From: Synergistaceae bacterium
GTDB taxonomy: Bacteria > Synergistota > Synergistia > Synergistales > Aminobacteriaceae
Assembly (NCBI GenBank): GCA_031277095.1
Contig: JAISLU010000093.1
Location: 1-64,000, forward strand
Length of the DNA stretch: 64,000 bases
Reading direction: 5' to 3'
Under the pieces are notes generated by a model. The model did not search any database and had not been told where the DNA came from. It saw only the letters and a list, made by a program, of their open reading frames with translations. The position numbers were made by a program, and so were the translations under genes. Numbering within the stretch: position 1 is the first letter of the stretch; each line of letters starts with the position of its first letter. Of this stretch, positions 1-10,548 are shown one piece after another.

Positions 1-52
1 CCTCATTATTCGCCGGCAAAAGTATACCTATTTTTCCCCTCCAGCCATACAC
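1..52 (-). CDS. 5' end of a gene truncated by the window edge; N-terminus reads VYGWRGKIGILLPANNE, resembling maleate cis-trans isomerase / Asp-Glu racemase family proteins
   Basis: Minus-strand GTG at 52..50 preceded by GGAGGTGTTTTC; translation read by hand. Too short to appear in the ORF track. Confidence 0.45.
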   Translation of the reverse strand, partial: MYGWRGKIGILLPANNE

Positions 53-444
53 GAAAACACCTCCTTCTTTATTGAAATCAGAAATTGGAGCATACACGAA
101 TAAAGGAGTATACATTTAAAAGACAATTCATTAATTAAGAGAATTTTGAAAAAACTTCAGTCTTCTGGACCTCACTTAAAAGTCCTAGCCTCTCTCAAGA
201 ATCGGTCGTGGACTAAATTTATTGATGAGCGACTGTAACCCATGAATACAGAGCTAAAAATAAGCTATCACCGAATTGGTGACATTGCTACCTTGACAAA
301 GTTAAATATAAGGATAAAGCCTCTTTGTATATATTTATTTCCTTTCTCAGACACATTGTATATTTTGTCCTCATAACCCATCTCAATACTGAATTTAACT
401 TTGCAAAGGTACTACCCATGACAATATGGATAAATGTGAGCTAT

Positions 445-1416
445 TTATTTCATAAAACCGACTTCTTTATAATATTTCATCGCACCCGGATGGGCAGGTA
501 CCGGCATACGCAGTATCCCCTCCGCAGGATTTAGGAAAGACAGATTCCCATAACCGGAATAAGCTGTTTTTAACCATTCTGTATTTTCATAAGCCGTTTT
601 CACAAGACGATAAGCAAGTTCCTCCGGAAAATCCTCCCGTACTACCCAGTAACCTATGTGCCCGATGGTTTGCACATCGTCCAGAAGTCCGATATAAGAA
701 TTTCGTGGGATAGTCATAGGTGACATCCACACATTTCTATCAAGGATAGCTTTGCGTTCCTCGTTGCTAAGAGAATATAGTTTTATATTTGTCCCCGGTG
801 CCGCCAAAGCGTCTGCAATTGGTGCAAGCGGAACGATACCCATGAGTATGCTGGCGTCACAGAGACCGTTTCTCATCGCATCGACAGCTTCATTTTGTCC
901 CAAATTACTTTGTTTTACATCATTTACTGTAAAACCTAAAGCCTCAAAAACTTTGACATGGGTTATATAGGTACCGCTGCCCGCTCGTCCTGTTACGACA
1001 CGCTTGCCCTGCCAATCTCGAATACCTTTCAATTCTGCCCCTTCACGAATCAAAAATTGATAAGGCTGGGTAAAATTTGGAATAAGAATTCGAAGTTCGG
1101 GCTTAGCCTTGTCTTGGTACACATCTACGCCTTCATAAGCATACTGGAGAACATTGCTTTGAATAGCGACAACGTTAGCCTCGCCAGACATCAAAAGATC
1201 AATATTTTCTATCGAGCCTGCACTAGTCGTCGCAGAGGCCATGACACCTCCTTTTTCTTGCCAAAGTTGAGCAAGAGCTATTCCTCCGGGATAATAAGTT
1301 CCTCCGGTTGTTGCAGTAGCAATGTTTATTCTTTCAGATGCCGCAAATACACAATATTCCCCAAGCAACACTCCTAAAATTCCTACACATAACCTACAGA
1401 GAAACGTTTTGTTCAC
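445..1416 (-). CDS. TAXI family TRAP transporter solute-binding protein
   Basis: Signal peptide, then INIATATTGGTYYPGGIALAQLW and the typical TAXI SBP layout. Confidence 0.9.
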   Translation of the reverse strand: MNKTFLCRLCVGILGVLLGEYCVFAASERINIATATTGGTYYPGGIALAQLWQEKGGVMASATTSAGSIENIDLLMSGEANVVAIQSNVLQYAYEGVDVYQDKAKPELRILIPNFTQPYQFLIREGAELKGIRDWQGKRVVTGRAGSGTYITHVKVFEALGFTVNDVKQSNLGQNEAVDAMRNGLCDASILMGIVPLAPIADALAAPGTNIKLYSLSNEERKAILDRNVWMSPMTIPRNSYIGLLDDVQTIGHIGYWVVREDFPEELAYRLVKTAYENTEWLKTAYSGYGNLSFLNPAEGILRMPVPAHPGAMKYYKEVGFMK

Positions 1417-1457
1417 AATCCACCACTCCTCTCCTTGATAGTCGACTATCTTCTCAC

Positions 1458-2366
1458 TTACTCTAACCCAAGTATTCGTGCGGGATTCTTTTTAAGCATG
1501 ATATCAATATCTTCACGTGATACTCCTTCCTCCAACAACTTACCAATAAAAATCTTGAGACCTTTGGTCGGAGTAGGAACCTTCAATTGCCCACAATCGG
1601 AGGCGAAAACGACATTTTGAGGACCCACAATATTAATCATATCCACATTTTCTTTAGGAGAAAGCAAATATCGCCCTTCATGAATATAAAGAGCCACATG
1701 CTCAATTAGAACACCCATATCAACAAGTTCTTTCTGCTCAGATGGAGACCATACCCAAAGCTCATTGAGCTGAACATGCTGAAGGACCATCTTTTTCAGG
1801 CCAATTTCTTGCCCTTTTTTGAACAACGTCACAATCTCTTTTTTAGAAAGATGCCCAGAGGCGATAGCATTGTCATGTTGCTTTGCCAACGTCAAAACCT
1901 CCATTGTTTCCGGTGTAAGATTGCAGTTTTCATCTAGAATCGTGATCCCTTTGCCCTCAGCCTGTTTTTTGCCATATTCTATGGCTATTTTCATATGAAA
2001 ATACTCTGGAGCATGATACTGCGCAATATGATGCGCCGCCCATTGAGTAGGAAACCAGATATAACGCCCGCCCAAACGTACAGAGGCCTCTACAGAATAC
2101 GGATTAATACCTCCAGAATAACGATTCATGACGACGCCTCCGTAGCATTCCATACCCGTTGCCTTCTGGACAAGTTGGGCGCGGTCCGCCGTAATACCTT
2201 GATGGCATTTAAAACATATGGCTCTCATCCCTGCTGCTTTTGCCTCCAAAGCGCTATCAATAGAATCACACGTTCTAGGAAAAAGACTTGGACCGGTATG
2301 CTGGTGACAATCAATCGCTCCTTGAAATACATCATCCAGATATTCACTGCTGATCTGTTTGCCCAT
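1458..2366 (-). CDS. DUF6282-like metal-dependent hydrolase-type protein
   Basis: AIDCHQHTGPSLFPRTCDSID and FASDCGQ motifs; start trimmed to MGKQISSEY. Confidence 0.65.
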   Translation of the reverse strand: MGKQISSEYLDDVFQGAIDCHQHTGPSLFPRTCDSIDSALEAKAAGMRAICFKCHQGITADRAQLVQKATGMECYGGVVMNRYSGGINPYSVEASVRLGGRYIWFPTQWAAHHIAQYHAPEYFHMKIAIEYGKKQAEGKGITILDENCNLTPETMEVLTLAKQHDNAIASGHLSKKEIVTLFKKGQEIGLKKMVLQHVQLNELWVWSPSEQKELVDMGVLIEHVALYIHEGRYLLSPKENVDMINIVGPQNVVFASDCGQLKVPTPTKGLKIFIGKLLEEGVSREDIDIMLKKNPARILGLE

Positions 2367-2833
2367 CTGTAAAACCTCCCTCACATATAAACGAAAATTC
2401 CTCAATTTAGTTCTACTTTGACTATGCTTCACTACTAAACGTCAATTCCTGGAATATAACTCTTTCAAGAAAGCCCCCCCTAATAATTTTGGATTTTAAG
2501 GAAACGATGTTTTATGATTAAGTCAAGATTCTCAAAGGCCTTTACCCTCCCGGCGAAATCTGAAGGGGAGATTTGTGGCATTAATCGGGATTTTTTGGAA
2601 AAATATATTTAATATAAAGCTAAGTGATAACAATGATTCATAAAAACTATCACTTCACCCCTTTGAACGGTTTCTATCTATAGAGGTCCATGTTGGAGAA
2701 ATTCATTGTTCAAGTTTAGTATAAGACGAATATAGTTTATTCATATTACCACAGTATTAAGAAAAAGTCCACTTAAAATTTTAGTGTTTTAGTGATTAAT
2801 AGCATTAATAGCCTAAATATTAGCAATTCTAAC

Positions 2834-3805
2834 TCACTTAATAAGCATTAATAACTTGTCTGGGTCGATGTTGCCGCCCGAAAGGTAGAAGCAGATGCGT
2901 TCCCCCGGACGGACCTTGAAGGTTCCTTCCAGGGCGGCGGCAAGCCCGATGGCGGCCGAAGGCTCGGCCAACACCTTGCCTTTAAATACTATTTCCGTCA
3001 GCGCCCTTCGGATAAAGGGGTCGGAGGCCGTGACGATCTCATCCACGTATTTTTCGATCAGGGGATAGTTGTGTTCCCCCGTCTGAGTGATCATCAGTCC
3101 GTCCGCCAGCGTCGGGCCCATTGGAACTTCCACGGGCTTCCCGGTTTTGCGGCTTTCGGAATAACGGGGGATGTTCACAGGTTCGACGCCCACCACGCGC
3201 ACTCCGGGCTTCGATTCTTTCAGCGCCGCGGCGACACCCGCCAGGAGCCCCCCGCCCCCCAAAGGAACCACAACGGTATTGACCTCGGGAAGGTCCTCCG
3301 CGATCTCCAGCCCGCTTGTGCCCTGCCCGGCGATCAGCGCCGGATCGTTGTAGGAGTGGACCAGGGTGTACCCGTTTTGAGCCTTCAGCTCATAAAGTTT
3401 TTTATAGCGCTGGACGGAATCGAAGCCGTAGAGAACAACCTCGGCGCCCAGGGCTTTTGTCCCATCGATTTTGGTCTGAGGCGCGTTTTCCGGCAGGACC
3501 AGAATCGCCTTCGCCCCCAACATCTTCGAGGCGTAGGCGACCCCCTGAGCGTGGTTGCCCGAGGACGAGGCGATGATGCCCTTCGAGCGATCATCGTCGC
3601 TCAAGGTCAAAATTTTATTCATTGCTCCCCTGATTTTGAAAGATCCCGTGATTTGCAAATTTTCCGGCTTGAAATAGACCTGAGCATCCACTAAGGAATC
3701 CAGTTTGTCCCCTCTCAGAATGGGGGTATGACGGACTTTCCCAGCAATGCGTTTCTGAGCGTCCCTTACGTCGTCAATACTGACACTGAGCGTGTCCGTC
3801 GGCAT
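2834..3805 (-). CDS. Threonine ammonia-lyase / PLP-dependent serine-threonine dehydratase
   Basis: GSFKIRGAMNKI PLP-lysine motif, SSGNHAQGVAYAS, PLGGGGLLAG. Confidence 0.92.
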   Translation of the reverse strand: MPTDTLSVSIDDVRDAQKRIAGKVRHTPILRGDKLDSLVDAQVYFKPENLQITGSFKIRGAMNKILTLSDDDRSKGIIASSSGNHAQGVAYASKMLGAKAILVLPENAPQTKIDGTKALGAEVVLYGFDSVQRYKKLYELKAQNGYTLVHSYNDPALIAGQGTSGLEIAEDLPEVNTVVVPLGGGGLLAGVAAALKESKPGVRVVGVEPVNIPRYSESRKTGKPVEVPMGPTLADGLMITQTGEHNYPLIEKYVDEIVTASDPFIRRALTEIVFKGKVLAEPSAAIGLAAALEGTFKVRPGERICFYLSGGNIDPDKLLMLIK

Positions 3806-3942
3806 AATGTCCGGCCTCCTCTTGAATTATATATTGGAATTGTATATTAAATTCTCGCTTGTTATTTTTATATATTATACATTAAGTTTATGATATAAAG
3901 TCAAGTTCAAAATCTAACTTCCAGTAAAACCCAAATGTATAG

Positions 3943-3986
3943 AAAAAAACTGCCTGAGAACGGAACCCGTTCGTGCCCAGGCAGTT
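3943..3986 (-). terminator. Rho-independent terminator downstream of the dicarboxylate symporter
   Basis: AACTGCCTG...CAGGCAGTT stem followed on the minus strand by a run of seven T. Confidence 0.8.
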
Positions 3987-4011
3987 CGAATGTTCACGAT
4001 TGGTTTGCCCG

Positions 4012-5265
4012 TCAGACAATCGCGTCCTTTTTCGCGTCAAACTTGTCTTTATCCAGCGTACCCAACAGAGAGGCTGTCGTCACCATGCCCACCGTGTCGC
4101 CCGTGACGTTCAGCATGGTATTGGGCATGTCTATCAGTCTGTAAATGCCCGCGACCCATGGCACGATAGTCAAGGGCAAACCCATGGTCTGCATCATGAT
4201 GGCGGACATCATGATACCTCCGCCGGGAATGCCGGCCACGCCCGCCGCCATGATAATGCCCAAAAGGCAGATCACTGCCAACTGGCTGAGACCGAAATCG
4301 ATACCGTACATTTGAGCGGCGAAGATAGCGTATATGGGCATTTCCGCGCAGCATGCCTGCATGTTGATCGTCGCCGCCGGAGGCGCCAAGAGATTGACCG
4401 TCTCCTCGGGAACGCCCGATCTTTCTTTCGAGCACTTCATGGTCAAGGGAAGCGTGGTGCTGGAGCTACAAGTGGAAAAAGCCAGCAGCATGGCGGGATA
4501 GATGTTTATATAATGTTGCACGGGACTGACCTTGGCGACCAGCCTCAAAATAATCGGAAAAATGACAAAGATCAGCGTGCCATAGGCGACATATTGAGTG
4601 AGCAGCATCTTTCCGAGACCTGTAAGCACTTTCTGTCCCAGAGTGCCGGTCACATCGGCCATCAAGCAGAAAACACCGACGGGGGCGAAACCCATGACGA
4701 TCTCTACAATACGTGTGATCAACGTATTGCCGTATGTAAAAAACCGTGTCAAAGCCTCTTTAGTTTTCCCGTCCTCCTCCAACAAGGCGATGGCTATACC
4801 GACGAAAAGGGCGAAAACAATGACTTGGAGGATGTTGAATTGAGCGAACGAGGCGCTGACGTTATCAGGAATCCAATTGACAAGACTCTTCACGATGCTT
4901 ACGCCTTCCGTGCTGTACTCTCCGCCGCCCGAAAGCTGGATTCCCGCTCCAGGCTTGATGATAAAGGACCAAAGGATGCCGCACAGGGCGGCCAGAGCGG
5001 AAGCGATTGCCCAGTAGACGAGAAAGGTTCCTCCTACTTTTTTCAAGCTCTGCAAATTGGCGACGCTGGCCACGCCGGAAACAATGGAGAAGAAAACGAG
5101 AGGCAGAATCGTCATCTTTAGGAGACGAATAAACACATCTCCCACCGGAGTCGTCACCTGTCCCCACACGTCGTGGCTCCCTTTGAAAATAAAGCCCAGA
5201 GCCGCGCCTACCACCATCATCAGCAGTATTTTCGTCGCGAGACTCCATTTCTTTCTTCCAGCCAT
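4012..5265 (-). CDS. Dicarboxylate/amino acid:cation symporter (DAACS family)
   Basis: AFSTCSSSTTLPLT, PGGGIMM and PNTMLNVTGD motifs. Confidence 0.92.
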   Translation of the reverse strand: MAGRKKWSLATKILLMMVVGAALGFIFKGSHDVWGQVTTPVGDVFIRLLKMTILPLVFFSIVSGVASVANLQSLKKVGGTFLVYWAIASALAALCGILWSFIIKPGAGIQLSGGGEYSTEGVSIVKSLVNWIPDNVSASFAQFNILQVIVFALFVGIAIALLEEDGKTKEALTRFFTYGNTLITRIVEIVMGFAPVGVFCLMADVTGTLGQKVLTGLGKMLLTQYVAYGTLIFVIFPIILRLVAKVSPVQHYINIYPAMLLAFSTCSSSTTLPLTMKCSKERSGVPEETVNLLAPPAATINMQACCAEMPIYAIFAAQMYGIDFGLSQLAVICLLGIIMAAGVAGIPGGGIMMSAIMMQTMGLPLTIVPWVAGIYRLIDMPNTMLNVTGDTVGMVTTASLLGTLDKDKFDAKKDAIV

Positions 5266-5672
5266 AACAATACCTCCTTATCTAGAGTAAGAGCAGGTTT
5301 TAAAAGTATTTATAGTGTTAAAAATTTGATTATACTATGCATAAGTAGACAAAGATCAAAGATACGTTACAGACCTAAGTGAGGGCGCATGGGAGAGGAT
5401 TGCCCCACTGATTCCGGCAGCATTGGAGAGCGAAGGCCGCGATGGGTAGATATTATGTCCTACGCACAGGGTGCATGGCGCCTACTTCCTCACGACCAAT
5501 GCTTTAGCCGGAGCCTGAGTCTGACATGGTAAAATCTTTTACCTGACATGTATACTGGGTCAACAAATTAAAATGAAAAACAGAGGCAGGGGACCCGTTC
5601 CCTGCGGGGTGTGGCGAAGAGTCTCGTGGTTCTCGATTTTAGGATCGAAGGATTGAAAAAAGGATTGAAAAT

Positions 5673-6524
5673 ATGCAGAAAGAATTTTTGACTCCGGCAG
5701 AAATTACGGAGAGCTTTATCGGTGTCGGGCAGAAAAAGGCCGGACTCATTCCGGTTCATCAGTTCCTTTTAGGCATTTTGGCTGGCGCATTCATCGCGTT
5801 TGCTTCTGAGGGTTCCAATGCGGCGATACATACCGTCGAATCGGTGGGACTGGGAAAAGCATTGGCGGGCGCACTGTTTGCGACGGGTTTGATGTTAGTC
5901 CTTGTCGCGGGTGGAGAGCTGTTCACCGGCAACTGTCTGATGATTATCGCCTGTGCCGAGCGCAAAATTTCGCTTTCTTCCATGCTTCGGGGCTGGGTGT
6001 GTGTTTACGCCGGAAACTTCATCGGGTCTGTGTTGCTTGCGTACCTCGTCCTGTGTTCGGGGCAGCTCGACTATTCGGGAGGATTGTTAGGGGGATTTAC
6101 TCTCAAGCTGGCTGCGTACAAGACGGGGCTGACCTTTGCGAAGGCTTTTTCTATGGGTATCCTCTGCAACTGGTTGGTCTGTCTGGCGGTCTGGATGGCT
6201 GCCGCCGCCGGAGATATCGCGGGAAAATTGCTGGCTGTTTTCTTCCCTATTTGGCTTTTCATTGCGTCAGGATTTGAACACAGCATCGCGAATATGTATT
6301 ACATTCCGGCCGGAATCATGACCAAAGCGATTCCCCTTTACGTCGATCAGGCACTGAAACTGGGGGCGACACCCGAGAGCATCGCGTTTTTGGACTGGGG
6401 TACCTTTTTCCTTCATAATCTGGTTCCGGTCACTCTTGGGAACATCGTTGGCGGATGCCTATTCGTGGGGCTGGTGTACAGATTCGTTTATCTCGGAAAG
6501 AAGGTTCGACAGCAATTACGGTAG
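5673..6524 (+). CDS. Formate/nitrite transporter family protein
   Basis: GGELFTGNCLMI, LCNWLVCLAVW, GFEHSIANMYYIP, NIVGGCLFVG. Confidence 0.93.
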   Translation: MQKEFLTPAEITESFIGVGQKKAGLIPVHQFLLGILAGAFIAFASEGSNAAIHTVESVGLGKALAGALFATGLMLVLVAGGELFTGNCLMIIACAERKISLSSMLRGWVCVYAGNFIGSVLLAYLVLCSGQLDYSGGLLGGFTLKLAAYKTGLTFAKAFSMGILCNWLVCLAVWMAAAAGDIAGKLLAVFFPIWLFIASGFEHSIANMYYIPAGIMTKAIPLYVDQALKLGATPESIAFLDWGTFFLHNLVPVTLGNIVGGCLFVGLVYRFVYLGKKVRQQLR

Positions 6525-6565
6525 TCATTGAGGGCTCCGCTGTCGCCACTCGGATGGAGGGAACT

Positions 6566-6608
6566 TTGAAAAAGGTTGACGACGGGGTATATCGTCAACC
6601 TTTTTCGT
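6566..6608 (+). terminator. Rho-independent terminator after the formate/nitrite transporter
   Basis: Inverted repeat GAAAAAGGTTGACGA / TCGTCAACCTTTTTC. Confidence 0.85.
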
Positions 6609-6759
6609 CATCCTCGCGGACAAGAATTTTCAGGGATGGAATGCCTTTGATTTTTTGCATAATATATATGATAAAATAGTGAAATAATTATAATAGAGGT
6701 ATGTATGAATTTATATGATTTTTTATGATAATGAAGAGCGTGAAAGAGGAGTGTGAAAA

Positions 6760-7938
6760 TTGGGGCAGGAGGGAGCTGCAAAGGAGAAAGCTGCGAAAGA
6801 GAACCGGGTCTTGACGGGGGTTCACTTTATGCAGGGCAATTACGCGGTGGTGGAAGGGGCGCTGGCGGCGGGCTGTAATTTTTTCGCGGGGTACCCCATC
6901 ACGCCGGCCAACGAAATCTCCGAGGGGATGTCGAAGCGCCTGCCGGCCGTGGGAGGGGTGTTTTTACAGGGAGAGGACGAGCTTTGCTCCATCAACGCGG
7001 TCGCTGGAGCTTCTTTGGCCGGGGCAAAGGCGATGACCGCGACGGCCAGCGCGGGTTACGATTATTTTCAGGAGGGTCTCGAGTACGGCGTCGCGGTCGA
7101 GGCCCCTATGGTGATCGTGGACGTTCAGCGTTGCCGGGGGGAAAATTTTGCCACTCAGGCCGACATCATGCAGGTACACTGGGGGCCGGCCGGAGATCAC
7201 GAAATGGTCGTCTTGGCCCCGTCGTCCGTTCAAGAGCTTTTCGATTTCACGGTGAGGGCCTTCAACCTTGCGGAGGAGTATCGGACGCCCGTCATCGTGT
7301 TGTCCGAGACGACCATCGCGCTGATGCGGGAGCGCCTGGTGATCCCCGAGGAAGATAAAATCCCGGTGGTGAACCGAAGGTGGACCTCCAAAACCCCCGA
7401 GACCTATTTGCCCTTCGAGGCGGAGGAATGGGGCGTCCCGGACTTTGCGGGACTGGGACGCGGGTATCACACGATCTACTCCATCAACCCTCACGACGAA
7501 AAAGGAAGCATCGAATGGGATCCCGACGTGTTCCAGCGACTGTACACGCGCATCCCGGCCAAAATATCGAAACACAGGGAAAAAATTTCCACGGTGCAGC
7601 ATTATCGCATGGACGACGCGAAAACAGCGCTGGTCGCTTACGGCAGCGAGGTGCGCCCCTGTCTGGACGCCATGACGATGCTGCGGGAGGGGGGCAAAAA
7701 GGTCGGGGTGCTGAAGCTGGACGTTCCCTGGCCGTTTCCGGAGGAGGCGGTGTCGGACCTGGGGAAGCGCATGGACCTGGTGGTTACCGTCGAAATGAAC
7801 ACCGGAAAGTACGCGGGCGAGATTGAGCGCGCCTGCAGCGGACGCTGTCGAACGGGTCGAGTGACCAAAAACCGGGGGCTGATCCACTCGCCGGAGGAAA
7901 TTCTGGAGGCCCTCGAGTGCATGGGGGAGGTGTCCTAA
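6760..7938 (+). CDS. korA: 2-oxoacid:acceptor oxidoreductase subunit alpha
   Basis: GYPITPANEISEGMS; TTG start; followed directly by beta and gamma subunits. Confidence 0.9.
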   Translation: MGQEGAAKEKAAKENRVLTGVHFMQGNYAVVEGALAAGCNFFAGYPITPANEISEGMSKRLPAVGGVFLQGEDELCSINAVAGASLAGAKAMTATASAGYDYFQEGLEYGVAVEAPMVIVDVQRCRGENFATQADIMQVHWGPAGDHEMVVLAPSSVQELFDFTVRAFNLAEEYRTPVIVLSETTIALMRERLVIPEEDKIPVVNRRWTSKTPETYLPFEAEEWGVPDFAGLGRGYHTIYSINPHDEKGSIEWDPDVFQRLYTRIPAKISKHREKISTVQHYRMDDAKTALVAYGSEVRPCLDAMTMLREGGKKVGVLKLDVPWPFPEEAVSDLGKRMDLVVTVEMNTGKYAGEIERACSGRCRTGRVTKNRGLIHSPEEILEALECMGEVS

Positions 7939-7939
7939 A

Positions 7940-8821
7940 ATGACGGCTGCGCCTCAGATAAACCCTTTGCGCAAATACGTGAGGGAGGACCGGATGCCCC
8001 ACTTTTTCTGCCCCGGCTGCGGGTGCGGACAGGTGTTGTCCTCCTTTCTCCGGGGCGTCGATGCCCTCGGGCTCGATATCGACAAAATGACGGCCGTCGC
8101 CGGAGTGGGTTGCACCGCCAGAATCCCCGTCTACATAAAAATGGATACGCTGCACGGAGTACATGGGCGCACTCTGGCGTGGGCGACGGGGATCAAACTT
8201 CACTCCCCCGACACGAAAGTCGTCGTCTTCGCCGGAGACGGCGATGCGGTCTCCATCGGGGGCAATCACTTCATCCACGCTGCGCGCAGAAACTTGGACG
8301 TATTGATGATCGTCGTCAACAACTTCAACTTCGCCATGACAGGCGGACAGGTGGCCCCCATGACGCCGCCCGGTTCGGTAACGATGACCACGCCCTACGG
8401 CAGCGGCGAACCGCCCTTCGACCTGTGCGCGCTGGCCGTGGCGGCGGGTGCCACCTACGTCGCCCGAACGGCGACCTCCCGCATCCCCCAGATGGACCTA
8501 GCGATCGAAAAAGGCCTGAAGCACAGCGGCTTCGGCGTTGTAGAAGTCCTTTCTCAGTGCCCGACCCACTTCGGGCGCTACGCCCTGGGAAGCGCCTCCC
8601 CGGCAAAGCTGCTGGACTGGATCGAGGGCATCTGCGTTTCCCGCGAAAGAGCGAACTCCATGACTTCGGAACAGATCGAAGGAAAACTGCTCACGGGCGA
8701 ATTTGTCCATAAATCCCGCCCGATTTTCAAGGGAAGCACTTTTATTCAAGAAAGCCCCTCCGATAAAGAAAGCGCCTTCATCGAAGGATGTCCCGACAAA
8801 AAGGGAGAGTGTCGGCCATGA
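7940..8821 (+). CDS. korB: 2-oxoacid:ferredoxin oxidoreductase subunit beta (TPP-binding)
   Basis: FCPGCGCG, FAGDGDAVSIGGNHFIHAARRN, NNFNFAMTGGQ. Confidence 0.92.
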   Translation: MTAAPQINPLRKYVREDRMPHFFCPGCGCGQVLSSFLRGVDALGLDIDKMTAVAGVGCTARIPVYIKMDTLHGVHGRTLAWATGIKLHSPDTKVVVFAGDGDAVSIGGNHFIHAARRNLDVLMIVVNNFNFAMTGGQVAPMTPPGSVTMTTPYGSGEPPFDLCALAVAAGATYVARTATSRIPQMDLAIEKGLKHSGFGVVEVLSQCPTHFGRYALGSASPAKLLDWIEGICVSRERANSMTSEQIEGKLLTGEFVHKSRPIFKGSTFIQESPSDKESAFIEGCPDKKGECRP

Positions 8822-9426
8822 AGCCCATCAGCATTCGTTTCAGCGGCTTCGGGGGGCAGGGGATCATTTTGTCGGCGGTGGTGCTGGGAGACGCGCTGGT
8901 GATTCACAGAGGGCTTTACGCGGCCCAAACCCAATCCTACGGCTCGGAGGCCCGGGGCGGCCAGTGTCAGTCCGAGCTGATGGTCTCGGAAGAACCCATT
9001 CTCACACCCATCCGCGCCTCCAACGACATTCTCGTGTCCATGTTCCAAACTTCCCTCGACAGCTATATCGGCTTCCTGCGCAGAGACGGAACGCTGTTTG
9101 TGGACTCCGGTCTGGTCGCCGACCTGAGCCGGGTCCCTCCCGAGACGACCCGGCACGCGGTTCCCGCCACGGAAATCGCCCTGGCCCTGGGAAATAAAAT
9201 GGCCGCCAACATGGTGATGCTGGGCTATTTTGCGGGCGTCACGAAAATGTTGAACCTGGAACAACTGGATAGGGCCCTCGGGGAAAACGTCCGAAAAGAA
9301 TTTCTGGATCTGAACAAAAAAGCGATCCGAACCGGTTTTGACCTGTCCACTGGCAAAAATAAGGAAATAGCAGAAGAAAAAGCAGAGGAAAAAGCAGAGA
9401 GAAAAACGGAGGGAAGGGGACGATGA
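8818..9426 (+). CDS. korC: 2-oxoacid:acceptor oxidoreductase subunit gamma
   Basis: ISIRFSGFGGQGIILSA; YGSEARGGQCQSELM; start trimmed to MKPISIRF. Confidence 0.92.
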   Translation: MKPISIRFSGFGGQGIILSAVVLGDALVIHRGLYAAQTQSYGSEARGGQCQSELMVSEEPILTPIRASNDILVSMFQTSLDSYIGFLRRDGTLFVDSGLVADLSRVPPETTRHAVPATEIALALGNKMAANMVMLGYFAGVTKMLNLEQLDRALGENVRKEFLDLNKKAIRTGFDLSTGKNKEIAEEKAEEKAERKTEGRGR

Positions 9427-10547
9427 AACTTTACGAATTTCAGGGCAAGGAACTCCTTCGCAAGTTTGGCGTCAAAATTCCCGACGGGATTCTTTGCGAG
9501 AAAGACGGCATTCTGATCTACGGTAGCCCCGTGATTCTGAAAGCTCAGGTGCTTTCGGGAGGACGGGGTAAAGCGGGGGCGGTCGTTTCCTGCAACAGTC
9601 AGGGCGAAGAGGACGCTGCGCTGACGAGGCTTTTTGAGATGACGCTGAAGGGCGAGCCGGTAAACGCGGTGCTGGTGGAGGAACGGGTCGAACTTTCCCG
9701 TGAGTATTACCTTTCCGTCACCTTCGATGGCGAGGCGGGGACACCTCTGCTGATAGTCAGCGGGGCAGGCGGCGTAGAAATCGAGGAAACCGCGGACAAA
9801 CACCCCGACCGCATTTTGAAGCTGCCCTTCGACTCCGTCCTCGGGCCGCTGGACTGTCACTTGGAGCGGGCGGCGAAGTTCGTAGGGACGCCCCGTCCCA
9901 GGGAATTCGCGGATCTTTTGTCGCGCCTCTGGAGGCTCTGGTGCGAGGCTGGGGCTTTGCTGGTCGAGATCAACCCACTGGCGGAAACGCCGAATGGCTT
10001 TGTGGCCCTGGACGCCAAAATCGAGCTGGACGACGACGCCGAGCCCCGAGATAGGGCCTTTCGCGCTGTCCTTCAAAAGCAGCAGAGGGAGATATCCGGC
10101 CGGGAGAGCGCGCAGTCCGATACCATCACCTACGTACCGCTGGAGGGGAACATCGGTTTGATATCCGACGGGGCGGGAACGGGAATGCTCACTCTGGACC
10201 TGCTGCGGGATCGCGGGGGGCGCGCGGCCGATTTTTGCGAAATGGGGGGTCTCACCAGCCCGGAGATCATTTACTCCGCTATGGACCGGGTCGTGGCGGA
10301 CCCCAAGGTGCGAAGTCTCCTGATTGTTCTGATAGGAGGGTTCAATCGCATGGACGAGATGGCAGAGGGCATCGTGCGCTTCGTCGCCGAACGGAAGCTG
10401 AAAATTCCTCTGATCGTAAGGCTCTGCGGGACGATGGAGGAAGAGGGCAAAAAAATCATGAAGAGCGCCGATCTCCCGATTTACGACGACCTGGAAAAAG
10501 CGGTCGAGGCGGCCGTCGCTCAGGCGGCCATGACGGGGGGGAACTGA
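9423..10547 (+). CDS. sucC: Succinate-CoA ligase (ADP-forming) subunit beta
   Basis: MKLYEFQGKELLRKFGV, ATP-grasp; paired with sucD. Confidence 0.92.
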   Translation: MKLYEFQGKELLRKFGVKIPDGILCEKDGILIYGSPVILKAQVLSGGRGKAGAVVSCNSQGEEDAALTRLFEMTLKGEPVNAVLVEERVELSREYYLSVTFDGEAGTPLLIVSGAGGVEIEETADKHPDRILKLPFDSVLGPLDCHLERAAKFVGTPRPREFADLLSRLWRLWCEAGALLVEINPLAETPNGFVALDAKIELDDDAEPRDRAFRAVLQKQQREISGRESAQSDTITYVPLEGNIGLISDGAGTGMLTLDLLRDRGGRAADFCEMGGLTSPEIIYSAMDRVVADPKVRSLLIVLIGGFNRMDEMAEGIVRFVAERKLKIPLIVRLCGTMEEEGKKIMKSADLPIYDDLEKAVEAAVAQAAMTGGN

Positions 10548-10548
10548 C

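Noticed and set aside
3973-5121. Plus-strand ORF of 382 aa opposite the dicarboxylate symporter
   Set aside because: Antisense shadow ORF of a clear DAACS transporter, with atypical His/Gln/Asp-rich composition.
5381-5540. GGGAGAG...GAAGG island considered as a glycine riboswitch
   Set aside because: Core motifs do not match in order or spacing; a gene remnant is at least as likely.
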